From: Scalesia atractyloides
Lineage: Eukaryota > Streptophyta > Magnoliopsida > Asterales > Asteraceae
Length of the DNA: 64,000 bases
Assembly: GCA_947069175.1 (NCBI GenBank)
Contig: CAMTDV010000019.1
Location: 74,647,358 to 74,711,357, forward strand
Direction of reading: 5' to 3'
The translations under genes and the position numbers were made by a program. The notes below the pieces were generated by a model. It was given only the letters and a program-made list of their open reading frames with translations, did not search any database and was not told the origin of the DNA. This document shows, one piece after another, positions 45,790-56,342 of this stretch. Positions within the stretch are counted from its first letter, which is position 1, and each line of letters starts with the position of its first letter.

Positions 45790-46421
45790 GGGTATGTTTG
45801 GCGAGTAGCTTTTAGAAGCTTCTAGCTTTAAACTTTTAAGAAAAAGCTTTAATCAATAAAAAGTCTTGTTTGGTTGAAGGAGCTTGAAGCTTTTAGTTAG
45901 AAGCTTTAAACTTTTAGTTAAATGCTCATACTAGTAGCGTTTAGAAGGAGCTACAAGCTTTTAGGGAAAAATGACATTTTAACCTTTAAAGATAATAAAC
46001 TTTTTAATGTACCAACTTTTTAATGTCCATTTTGGTTTATAGGGTATGTTTGGCGAGTAGCTTTTAGAAGCTTCTAGCTTTAAGCTTTTAAGAAAAAGCT
46101 TTTAATCAATAAAAAGTCTTGTTTGGTTGAAGGAGCTTGAAGCTTTTAGGTTAGAAGCTTTAAACTTTTAGTTAAATGCTCATACTAGTAGCGTTTAGAA
46201 GGAGCTACAAGCTTTTAGGGAAAAATGACCATTTTAACCTTTAAAGATAATAAACTTTTTAATGTACCAACTTTTTAATGTCCAATTTGGTTATTTTATA
46301 CATTTTATTAAAAGCTCCAACTACTCTGTCAAATACCTAAATATTCTAAAAAGCTCCAGCTTCCAGCTTCCAGCTTCAGCCACCAGTCTCCAGCCACCAG
46401 CTACTTTTGCCAAACATACCC
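45790..46421. mobile_element. MITE with tandemly duplicated left part
   Basis: GGGTATGTTTGGCGAGTAGC at 45790 and GCTACTTTTGCCAAACATAC (ending CC at 46421) are inverted termini. The left about 252 bp is present twice in tandem (45790-46041, 46042-46293), nearly identical, so a second left terminus lies inside. The right end has CCAGCTTCCAGCTTC-type repeats. A target duplication ATA is possible but short. Confidence 0.75.
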
Positions 46422-47188
46422 ATAATATTGGTAATATTCAGTAGTAAGCCATTGTTGATCAGAGACAATTTAGTTCATCAATGACAATGGTCGTTAATAG
46501 TAAAGTAATAGGGCCACTCTACTTTATGATTGTTGTTCGTTTTCCTTTATAGAGTCTTAGCAGACAAGCCTTCTGAAGAAACACCAAGTCTGAATCCGGG
46601 AAATTTATCCTTGTGTGAATGGTCTCGTCAAGAATGGTAAACCCTTTGTCTTTCCTCGGTGAGAATCTGAGAATGATCTGCAAAAGAAAACACCATGAGA
46701 CTTGTTACAAGGATGGGAGGTTGGGGATTCTCCTTGTAACCACCCTCCAGCGTGAGAATAGGTATCGTTTAAGAAGATAAAACGAATGTGTATTATGAGT
46801 GAGAGAATGAGAGAGTCGATCCTTAAACCTGTGGTTGAAGGCTAGTATTTATAGCTGAAGAGTGTGGAGAAGGAGATAGACTGATGGACCTTGGGCCAGA
46901 CGTCTCCAACAAGGGATATCCAATTTGTCTCATTTGATACGACCGTAAGTGCTTGCGGGATATAGAGACGTTGGCGCACGGTGATTGGGGTCACGTGGCC
47001 TGGCGCTTGTGCTTACTATCGAGTCTGTCACCAGCAGTGAGTGGAGATCATGGAGTAGTGAACAGCGCAACCTGATTAGTTCCACGTTACTGTCCTTTTG
47101 TACTTCTTACCTCCTGCACGATTCGCCATCGTGGGAGTTGTCTGGTCTGGAATTGGCGTATACTAATTGGCTACAGCTCCTTCCATCT
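46422..47188 (-). other. LTR-like non-coding stretch
   Basis: No ORF. On the minus strand it has a CTATAAATA motif (about 46849) and, further on, the pyrimidine-rich TTTTCTTTTGCAG acceptor-like word near 46680, as often seen in LTR or leader regions of plant gypsy elements. Ends could not be defined. Confidence 0.35.
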
Positions 47189-49610
47189 TGTCACACCCCA
47201 ACCGATGGCAGAAACATCGGAGCGAGACGAAATAGATTGCTCATCACACATAATACTATTGCGACATTAATTAAGTTCAAAACCGATTTCATTCATAATC
47301 AAAATTATCAATAACAATACAAGAAATTCAAATTACAACATTGAAAAGATAAATATGACAAAATTCAACATAACAAACATAATCGATTCGAGTGTCTTGA
47401 GCGTGTTTCTAGTCATCCCTACTAGATTCATCATGGCGTTAACATCAACTTGTAACATGTTTAAAATAAAGGTTGAATGCAAAAGCAAAGGCGAGTACAC
47501 AAGTTTGTAATAGTATAGCATAAGTATAAAAGCATTTTCTCAAATCCACATGGTAATTGTAAACAAGGTATCTAGCATGCAACACTATATATTAAACCCA
47601 AAGTGTCCACAAGAATTTAGTGTCCCTCGCTAAAAAAGTAACGAGACTAGTCTAGGAATACAAGGCTTAACAAGACCCCGACGGGCAGCGTGCTACTCCT
47701 ATAGCGCTATAAATGTGAAGTTCGGGCTAGCAAAGTTAATGAAATAAAGGATGTATGATTCTAGTATGGACCTAAGTAAACAAGTAGCATGTATAAGGAT
47801 TGAGATTAGAAAGCATGATTAAGTGTGTGTTGTGAATTTGATATGTTAACATGTTACAACCCAAAGTGTTTTAAGAGTAAAACGGGTCAAGTGTACTCAC
47901 GGTTTTGCAAGCTTCCACTAGGTAATTCCGTGATGAGTTTGGTTGTTTGGCGAAGGGAAGATCGTGTTATCCGACACAAGGAAATGTAGGCGTATGAGTA
48001 TTGGAATAATAACGGAGGATTTAGGAATTTGGGAACGAAAGGCACAACAAGTAAATATACAAGAAAATAATCACCTAGACTTAGCACTCGTTCTTGACAC
48101 TATAAAAAACACATAGGGGTTAGCATGATTTCATAAGCTTAATACCTATTAGAATCGTAACGAGAAACTAAGTACTTAGGTGATGTAACTTAGTAACTTG
48201 ACAAATAACCATTTGGTTATCATCAAGGGTTCGGTTTCTTACATGTATTATATGTATTTTATATAGTACTTATTATGAGTTTAGTCTATTAAGTATAGCA
48301 AGATTATCATAGAAGTCATGCATGAGGTAGGAGGTTTAACCATCCATTTAAGACCTCTTTGTATTTTCACCAATGCACAAATTGCCACGAGGACAACAAG
48401 GATGGTCATGAATGAGCAATAAGGAAATGAAATATACATACTAACTAGGAGAAATCATCAAGTGAAGTGTGGATTGTAAGTAGGATAGCCCAAGCTTTCC
48501 AAATAATCACACATACACAAGTTCAAGCCTTTTTAAACACTTGTGGGTTAAAACCCTTTTAAAACAGAAAGTTTAGAGGATTAAAACCTTTGAGTTTGTA
48601 TGTTACACCTTTGTTTTTAAGCACACTTAATCATAGACTTGATTAGTGGCATAAGGACATAGGAATGTATGGGTAAAACCCAAGATTAAAGAAGTTTTGT
48701 AAAGTTTTTATTCAAAACAGAAAGTTTCTTGCACTTTAAACCTCAAATATGGAGAAGTTCCATCTTGGTTTTCCATGGAAAACCTATGGAAGCAACCCTA
48801 GAGGTGTTCCAAGTGTTAAGAAAGAAGAAACAAGTAGAAAGGTGAAGTAGAAGTGAGTTAGAACTCGCTTAGAAAGTCTTGAACTTTCTGATTGAAATCT
48901 GAGAATTTGCTACTAATTTGGAGTGTTTTGAATGAGGATTAGAGTGTTTGCAAAGTGAGAGAAGTGTGAGAATGAGATGGGTTTTATAGGAGTGGATTAG
49001 GGTTAGTTAGGTGGTGATTTAATATAGGTAACACAACTAACAAACACAAAATTGCCCAATCCATGAGCTGCCAGCAACATTCTGTGGATTATGGCTTCTG
49101 GCGGGGGGGGGGGGAGAGAGAAAAGAAGTGGGATGGTCGCGGCCAGCGAGAGGCGTCGGTCGTGAAAATTGTTTGATTTTTGTCATTTTCAGTCCCTGTA
49201 GTTTGTATTTGTTATGTTTTAAGGTGTTTTTCGCATAAAAGGCATAGTATAAGGGTTTATTTATGTATTTTAAGCATAATAATAAGTATAGTCAAGCATG
49301 GTCAAGTATATGAATTGCAAATATGTATCGTGTAGGTCCAAATGGTATGTAATTCATGTGTGTCACGTATTTGCAAGTTTATCGCATGTTTTTAAGAGTT
49401 ACGAACAAAGCATCATATGGATTTAAATGTATGAACATGTATGAGTATGTAAAGCATGAATTGTGAGAAATAACGAATTCTATTTATTTATGATCCAAGT
49501 CTCGGATGATACAACGAAAATACGATTACAAGGGATACAAGCTTTCCAAAAATAGGAATACAAGACAAGCTTTCTAATTAAGGAAAATTACAAAAAAACG
49601 GGGCGTTACA
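47189..49610 (-). mobile_element. Probable solo LTR (second family)
   Basis: On the minus strand it runs TGTAACGCCCCGTTTTTTTG to GGTTGGGGTGTGACA. The flanks CATCT (47184-47188) and CATTT (49611-49615) could be a 5-bp duplication with one mismatch. The 2.4-kb interior is non-coding and holds a 12-G run (49103-49114). It has the general ends of the tRNA-module family but no such modules. Confidence 0.7.
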
Positions 49611-49615
49611 CATTT

Positions 49616-50340
49616 GTACTATTTGTACTTGTATTCGTTGTCGTCGTAGTGGGTGCGCTGTCGAGAGCTTGCACGCACGGTCTAGTGATCATCAAGAATT
49701 ATTTAGCTAAGTCTAGGTATGGTCATCAGCGCACATGTGTTATAACTACTCGTGCGGGATTCGGGAACATATCCCTTCACCTGCCCACCTCACATCTCCT
49801 AAACAAGTTTAGATCATTTTCACTATCTGTTACAATGTATTTGATTGCCTTACCACTATTACTCGCCACAATTGCTTTATAGTTAACCCTTGTTCGTTAC
49901 GACTGAGGCTAGTTTGGTTATTCATTCTTGATAAGCCATTAAAAATTTTTGCTATCCATGTTAGTTGGTTCATATTACATGAAAAGGTGACATCTGAAAA
50001 TATGAAAATGTAAAAGGGTGTGTTGTTGAGAAAGTATGTGATGTGTAGCTAGTACATAAACATATTGTAAGTATTTAACGTCTTATTATTGGTCATGTGT
50101 CCAAGGCATCCGACGAAGGGATGGTGTCGCATCGTGTTACGTCGCATAAGTCACCTCAGTCAACTTCACGTTATGGTTCTCAGGTTCTAGTCTTTGCAAT
50201 TGCCGCGTCAATCTTTTATTTTATTTTATATGGTTTAAACTCAATATCATTGGCTAAGGCTTATTATTTGAACATTGGGCCTAAGTGTTAAAATATGGAT
50301 ATCGGGCTTAATTATATAAATTATAGTAGTAAGTAGATGT
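49616..50340. other. Intergenic sequence, nothing recognised
   Basis: Two short open frames (49649-49882, 50097-50291) show no domain or signal. No element ends were found. Confidence 0.4.
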
Positions 50341-50347
50341 AAGCTTC

Positions 50348-50370
50348 CCCGTGTTGCAGCGGGGGGCTAA
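50348..50370 (+). other. Possible Helitron 3' end
   Basis: A CCCCG-loop-CGGGG hairpin is followed within a few bases by CTAA, resembling a Helitron 3' terminus (hairpin plus CTRR). The 5' TC end and Rep/helicase sequence are absent, so this is only suggestive. Confidence 0.3.
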
Positions 50371-50710
50371 AAGCGTGCCATCTCGCTCTGTTTCTCATTC
50401 TAGAAACCCCATTGATGTTTGTCTCTCTACAAAATACGACCGCGTAAGGTCCGTAAATGGTCAGACAAAAACTCATCGGAAAGTGTCTGCAACTAAGAGA
50501 AAGAGTTTCAAAGAGAGTAAGAGATCTAAGAGAAAGAGATATGAAGATATGTCTGGGTTTTAAAGAGTCAAAGAAACAAATGTCAAACAAATATAAATAC
50601 TGGATAGGAAATAAATACGTGGTCATTATTTTAAAAGCTTACAATCAATTTAAACCCATAATGCAAGAAAAAACACCAAAGTAAAGTGTACACATCCTTA
50701 TGCCTTTAAA

Positions 50711-51481
50711 TATCGGGATGAGCAAATGGTGTCGGGGGTAACGACTTTTAACATTTCTGGTATCGGTTCGGTACCGGTATTTACCAGTTTTACCCTCAAA
50801 TACCGGTATCGTACCAGTATCCACTTTTGGAGATTTTCGGTACCGATTGTTATAGAGCCCATCCCTATTTAGATGTTGCAAATTATACTCCTATATATAT
50901 AAATATAAATATTTGTCTTTAGTGGATACAACCAACCAATATTTTAAAATTCGGTTTTTATACCTTACTAGATTTGACTCAAAAACGGTTTAACCGGGTG
51001 TATTGGGCGGTTTAACCGGGTGTACAAGACGGCTCACCCGGTACAACCGGCCGGTTTAAACCGGTTTTAAAAACATTGCAACCCAATAAGATTATGGTAC
51101 ATATATATATATATATATACACACACAAGTTTGTCTTTACTCTTTAGTGGGTACAACCCACTAAGCATTATGTTTCGGTATCGGTTCGATACCGGTATTT
51201 ACCAATTTTTACCCTTAAATACCGGTATCGTATCGGTATCCACTTTTGGGGATTTTCGGTGCCGGTTGGTACAGAGCTCATGCCTATTTAGATGTTGCAA
51301 ATTATACTACTATATATATAAATATAAATATAAATATAAATATTTGTCTTTAGTGGATACAACCAACCAATGTTTTAAAATTCGGTTTTTATACCTTACT
51401 GGATTTGACTCAAAAACGGTTTAACCGGGTGTATCAGACGGTTTAACCGGGTGTACCGGACGGCTCACCCGGTACAACCGG
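50711..51481. repeat. Tandem duplication of a GGTACCGG/AACCGG repeat block (left part)
   Basis: A short foldback (50711-50867, ends GGGATGAGC / GAGCCCATCCC) and an adjoining block with TTTTAAAATTCGG, AACGGTTTAACCGGGTGTA and CCGGTTTTAAAA recur about 418 bp later (51174-51481). The second copy is cut by the gag-only element and continues at 60600. Confidence 0.75.
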
Positions 51482-51662
51482 TGTAACATCCGTCAAAAAC
51501 GGATTTACCAAACCCGCACGGTTTATTAACCGAACAATCAGTTAAAATTTCGTTGCGAATTTAATGCCCAAAATAATTTTAAACGATACATAATTAATTA
51601 TTATATTGGAATATATAATTTGTTTTTGAAAAACTGTTAAAAATAAGAAAATAAAAATAATA

Positions 51663-51748
51663 TGGCACTGCCGGGTTTCGAACCCGGGTCAGTCAGCCGG
51701 GTCAACAACAGACTTAACACACACACACTCAACCACTGGGCCAGTTGT
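51663..51748 (-). other. Antisense tRNA-like unit M0 (5' LTR)
   Basis: On the minus strand: AGTGGTTGAGTGTG (A-box-like), later CCCGGGTTCGAAACCCGG (B box within a strong T-arm-like stem), then a T-rich stretch with TTTTT about 10 bp beyond. It corresponds to S0 (13460-13541) and to 58150-58233. Confidence 0.65.
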
Positions 51749-52002
51749 ATTTCTTGTTAATTATTAGAATCAATTAATTCATATCATGATTCTCGAGTTC
51801 AAAATCGGCGCGCCCAAATGCAGTCGTCGGAAATCCCGGCGATCTCGCGAGATTGGACGGTTACTTCAGTTATAACGTAAACCTTAAACACTACATCTGT
51901 TATAACCGACGCCTGAATCCGCGACACAAGTTATAACCGCCGGAGAATTTCTAACCGACGAATCAAGTCGGAAATCGGACCAAATTCATCGACGACCTGC
52001 CC

Positions 52003-52010
52003 TATAAATA
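52003..52010 (+). promoter_or_regulatory. TATA box of the LTR promoter
   Basis: TATAAATA in a GC-richer context, conserved at 58490-58497 and, reversed, at 13185-13192 in the solo LTR. It places modules M1-M4 downstream of the likely start site, in R/U5. Confidence 0.7.
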
Positions 52011-52444
52011 CCTCCTCGAACCTCTGCAAGCTTTTTCGCTCAAAACCGCACCCTTTCTCGGCGAAAATTTACTCGCCGGAAAATACCTGCAAATCGCCGG
52101 AAAACCGGGTTTTTCACTTCTGAGCCTTACTGAACCCCCTGAGCTTATACCGAAGTCACCCACATCCTTTTCAAGCTTGCTGAAGACTCTCTGCCGCAAG
52201 ACACACGACGCCGGAATCTTTTGCTGTCACCGGAGCTCTGCCGGAGAAACAGAGAAGTCCAGTCGGTATACCTTACGCTTAAATCTTTCATTCTTTTTAT
52301 TTAATCTCACATGTAATTAACTATCAGACACTAACGAACATGATTAAAACTTCGAACCAGTCAGTCATCGTTTCTGGTTAAGACTGACGAAGAAGACGAA
52401 GTTTCGGTAACATATAAGTTTAATTTAAATCAAGTTATAACTCG

Positions 52445-52525
52445 GGTTAGACACACAGTCTAGCGGTGGACTGTGTGCACATTAAACACGTAAACGTCTC
52501 GAGTTCGAATCTTGTCCCACGCATG
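52445..52525 (+). other. tRNA-like module M1 (5' LTR)
   Basis: GGGTTAGACACACAGTCTAG with GGTGGACTGTGTG (one G-T wobble in the stem), then GAGTTCGAATCTTG and a CCCACGCA end. Homologue at 58931-59010, where the stem has the Watson-Crick pair. Confidence 0.78.
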
Positions 52526-52613
52526 CTTGCCTTAATAAAAATGTCTTTTTTGTTAACCGAACCGGAGTCACCGCTGTACATGTTAAGTTTAATAATAACC
52601 GGAATAATTACCA

Positions 52614-52691
52614 AGATAGACACACAGTCCAGCGGTGGACTGTGTGAATGTTTAAACACACGTCACGAGTTCGAGTCCGGTCTACTGCACC
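52614..52691 (+). other. tRNA-like module M2 (5' LTR)
   Basis: GATAGACACACAGTCCAGCG with TGGACTGTGTG, then ACGAGTTCGAGTCCGG and TACTGCACC. The hairpin is perfect with a GCGG loop. Homologue at 59101-59179. Confidence 0.8.
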
Positions 52692-52782
52692 GATTCGGAC
52701 AATTATCTAACTTTTTAAAATAAGGCAGAAATGAAATAATGAAGTTTGTTCATAAGTATAATATAAATCGGATTATTTAACA

Positions 52783-52861
52783 AGTTAGACACACAGTCCA
52801 GCGGTGGACTGTGTGTTAACTCAACCCACAGGTCCCGGGTTCGAGACCTGTGGAGCGCACC
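52783..52861 (+). other. tRNA-like module M3 (5' LTR)
   Basis: A perfect 12-bp stem (ACACACAGTCCA at 52789-52800 with its complement at 52805-52816) closes a GCGG loop. A second hairpin pairs CCACAGGTC with GACCTGTGG around CCGGGTTCGA, which contains the B box. It ends GAGCGCACC. Homologue at 59270-59349. Confidence 0.82.
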
Positions 52862-52950
52862 GAGTCAGTAATTAAAATCTTTTTAGAAACAAGTTGATTT
52901 TTGGATTAATCTAATTAATATATAAATATAATTAAAAACAGAAATATTTC

Positions 52951-53030
52951 GGGTTAGACACGTAGCTCAGTTGGTAGAGCTGCGTGCACGCGTACGGGAG
53001 GTCTCAGGTTCGAGCCTCACTCGGCGCACA
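52951..53030 (+). other. tRNA-like module M4 (5' LTR), closest to a real tRNA
   Basis: GTAGCTCAGTTGGTAGAGC is a canonical tRNA D-arm and A box. GGTTCGAGCC is a B box. The spacing is tRNA-like, but T-stem and acceptor pairs are imperfect and no CCA or discriminator context fits. Homologues at 59439-59518 and 12186-12265. Confidence 0.75.
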
Positions 53031-53048
53031 CATACACGCATACGAACC

Positions 53049-53105
53049 GGTCAAAGTCAACAGTCAATGGTCAACGGTCAACAGTCAACGGTCAAAAAAG
53101 TCAAT
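53049..53105 (+). promoter_or_regulatory. Array of eight TTGAC (W-box core) repeats, 5' LTR
   Basis: GGTCAA and AGTCAA alternate eight times in about 57 bp, directly after module M4 and just before a T8 run (53105-53112). Read on the minus strand each is TTGAC(C/T), the WRKY-binding core. The 3' LTR has six and the solo LTR four. Confidence 0.6.
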
Positions 53106-54124
53106 TTTTTTTATTATTTTTTTTTTATTTATTTTAATTAAAAATCAATTAAAAATACTTAAAAATCACATTTTTAAGGTTAGAAAATAGCCTTAAACTC
53201 ACAAAAATACACCCAACAATCCTACTAAAATGGATTAATAAAATCCATTTACTTACCGAAACATTATACCATTATCTAGGTTAATTTCACTCGTGGTTAA
53301 AACCACTTCGCGTGCATTCAACATCATCAACCGAACGCACCCACTGTAAGTGAATCTTACAACTCCCCCTTTTTAATTACACGTTTTGGGGTGTGTCATG
53401 TGTCACAAAATAATTAACTCGTTTATTTAAACTTGTGCCATACCATATTGTGATCTAAACTTAGATTGTTTATATTGTTGTGGTTATGTCTTTCATTTTG
53501 TCAACTTATATGAAAGTCATTCATTAAGCCCATCAGTTCCTCGTGGTAGACGAGTTGAGCAACGCGTGCCTCAAAATAATTCCATTATTGTTCATGTGTG
53601 TATTATTGAGTTTATATTGTTTGTGGTTATGTATTTCATATTGTCAAGTTTATGCAATTCATTCATTAGGCCCATCAGTTCCTCGTGAGAGACGAGTTGA
53701 GCAACGCGTGCCTCTATACGATCCATTATTGTTCATGTGTGTATTGTTTAATATTAAATTGATTGGTGAATAAGTTTACATCTATTTTTTACTCATGTGT
53801 GGTTGTGCACTTTATTTTATAATTAAATAAATAAACTTGTTCAAATGTTTTCCATTGGATTCACTCGCCAACTTTTTGTTGATCCAAAAACCCTTTTTAC
53901 ACATGATACAGGTGAACAGGATAAAGCAAGGAAAACATAGGAAATGCCTTAGAAGAAAACAAAGAAGCTTAGATTGATGTTTAGGTCATGATGTAATTAT
54001 GTTTGTAAATTTCCATTAAATTGTATTAATGAATATGAAACATTAAAATAAATGTCATGAGCTTTGATGATAACCCAATCATGCCCCGATCACCTTTTCC
54101 GCTGCGGGTCGGGGTGTGAAAGAT

Positions 54125-54137
54125 TGGTATCAGAGCC
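54125..54137 (+). other. Primer binding site of the gag-only element
   Basis: TGGTATCAGAGCC, complementary to the 3' end of initiator Met tRNA, three bases after the LTR end. Confidence 0.9.
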
Positions 54138-54903
54138 ATGACTATAGGGATATAGGATAGGTTATTAGACCCTTAGAGCCTATACTATAGTTTGCCTAAA
54201 ATTTTAATTGATTAGGTGGTTACATACAAACTTATGATATTTATTTGTTTCATATTTGTTTATACTTACAGTCAAACATACATACTTATATACACATTCA
54301 TCCTACATATATCAATGTTCATATATTCAATACATCTTCATACTGTTGTTATTCAAAGATTTTGTTGCAATTTTCAAATCTCATCAAAGTAAGTTCTGCG
54401 ACGGGCATGTAGTAACTGGAAGGGTACAAGTACCGGTAATCGGAACGTCCTGTCTAGGTTGGCATTCGTATAAATCCAATATAACGGACCAGTTTGCCTA
54501 CCTGGGGACTAACGATGAGAGTACGAAGGACCTATTAGGCCAAAGCATGTCACACCAAACGTCGTTCGAACTAACCCCACTTTGAGGTGTCACCGTGTCT
54601 ACACCTGGACACATTCCGAATATCACACGTTATATACATATTTCTCGATTTTCTCTGGGTTTTAGTGTACGTAACCAGGCTAACACATGCGAACCATATG
54701 AAAAACCCGGTATTCATGGGGGCCCACATGATTACGAAGGTGAAGTATGGCGGCATGTAGGGCCTAATGACGAGCAAAGCCCAAGACATCATATGGATGT
54801 AGTAGATTTATTTTTCTATATTTATTTTATGAAAGTTCATTTCTAGTGCGACCCATGATCCCAAAAGCATCCAACTCATACTCTTGACATGTATTCCTTG
54901 TAG
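54138..54903. other. Leader of the gag-only element
   Basis: Non-coding leader between PBS and gag ATG, with no conserved ORF. Short T/A-rich then mixed sequence; a pyrimidine-rich stretch precedes the ATG. Confidence 0.5.
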
Positions 54904-56289
54904 ATGTCTTCTAGCCTCGCCCGTAGGAAGGTGAGAGCAGGAAAAGCCCGCGAGCGCATGGCTGCCCTAATCACACAACAAATGGCTGGCGTAATACCCA
55001 ACATTGTAATCCAAGTCCAACAAGCACTTACCGCTAATCCTGTCAATCAAGAAGATCAACACGTTATCAACCCTCCCCCAAATATCACTAAATGCACCTA
55101 CAAGCATTTCAAATCATGCGACCCTCCAAAATACAAAGGGACTGAAGGTGTCACTGCTCTCCTCCATTGGTTTGAAGAAATGGAGAACACTTTTCTAAAT
55201 TGCGATTGCCCCGATAATCGCAAAGTGCGATATGCTACCGGTCGATTATATGGAATAGCACTTACTTGGTGGAATACAGAGAAGGCCAAACGAGGTGTGG
55301 AAGATGCTATGACTTTAACTTGGAACGAATTGAAGGAAATCATGACCAGACGATTTTGTCCAATGAGCGAAATCAAGAAATTAGAAGATGAATTTTATTC
55401 GTTGAAGCAAAAGGAATGAGACCACACCACGTACAACAAAAGATTCCTCGAGTTACATCAAATGGTTCCCAACATGTTCACTCCCCTCTACCGTTTGATC
55501 GAGCACTACATTCGTGGTCTTCCGTCAAAGATTCAAGACTCTGTAATAAGTACCACGCCTGCAACTTTGGAAGCAGCAATGGAGCTAGCAACAGCGCTCA
55601 CCGAGAACCGAATCCGGAACAAAGACTTCAAGGAGGAGAAGAAGAAGGATAAAGCACCGACTGAAACCTCCGACCACACCCAAACCGAATCCCCTTCTCA
55701 ACCCAATTCTAAGAGAAAAAGAGACGGGCAACTTTTCGCTGCTATCCAACGAAATCAACCAATTTCACACGCCATACCCATCCAAGCTATCCCAATCACT
55801 CAAGTGGCACCCAACTCAACTTACCCAAATAAGAAACCATATTTTGGACCTCACCCTCGATGCAACAACTGTTTTTATCACCATCCCCTTACCTTACCTT
55901 GTCGACTATGTGCAACTTGTGGGCGCTATGGTCATTTGAGCAAGGTTTGCCGCACCTTTCAAAACCAAATCTCTTCCCCTACTCAAAACATGATCCAAAC
56001 CTATCAACAACCCCAATACCCCATATTCCCATATGTTCGAGCTTGTTTCAATTGTGGCGACCCTACCCACTTTAGAAACACGTGCCCTCGATTGGTTAAC
56101 ATCATAAACACTCAAGCCCAATCAAACCCAGTTAACCAAGTAAACCAAGAAAACCCAACCGCTAGGCCACCAGCAAGAGGAAGAGTCTTCAACATCAACG
56201 CCAATCCTGTCGAAGATAATGACGGCCCAAACGAAGATACCCAACTAGTCCTCTTCACCGAAAATCCAGATTCAACTCCAATCGTTTAG
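54904..56289 (+). CDS. Gag polyprotein of the gag-only element (one in-frame TGA)
   Basis: A single frame of 461 codons starts MSSSLARRKVRAGKARER and is interrupted only by TGA at 55417-55419 (after SLKQKE); the downstream part stays in the same frame. Capsid core: FKSCDPPKYKGTEGVTALLH, LHWFEEMENTFLNCDCP, GIALTWWNTEK, MTRRFCPMSEIKKLEDEF, and RLIEHYIRGLPSKIQD. Two CCHC knuckles: CATCGRYGHLSKVC and CFNCGDPTHFRNTC. The frame ends right after ARGRVFNIN, the point where Tekay-type proteins pass from gag into protease, so pol was lost just here. Possible outcomes are a shortened capsid, stop-codon readthrough, or a defect. The protein would assemble particles only with enzymes supplied in trans. 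Confidence 0.9.
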
Positions 56290-56342
56290 TTTTATGTTTT
56301 TCTTTATGTTTTAGAATCACATAGAACCAATCATAACTTAAG

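Larger units (their letters stand above)
51482..54121 (+). repeat. 5' LTR of the gag-only element
   Basis: TGTAACATCCGTCAAAAACG to TCGGGGTGTGAAA, where the 3' copy has GTGACA, so the terminal CA lost its C. It holds an antisense tRNA-like unit, the TATA box, four sense tRNA-like modules, a TTGAC array and two copies of a CCTCGTG...ACGAG hairpin (53535-53570, 53675-53710). Confidence 0.93.

Noticed and set aside
47189..49610. Member of the tRNA-module LTR family
   Set aside because: The ends are similar (TGTAAC...GTGTGACA), but I see no module hairpins or B boxes in it.
52951..53030. Module M4 as a functional tRNA gene
   Set aside because: D-arm and B box fit, but the T-stem and acceptor stem do not pair, and the same sequence is present in all copies of an LTR. 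It is better called tRNA-like.
54256..54585. 109-codon ORF in the leader of the gag-only element
   Set aside because: No domain and no protein-like conservation signal; it lies between PBS and gag.
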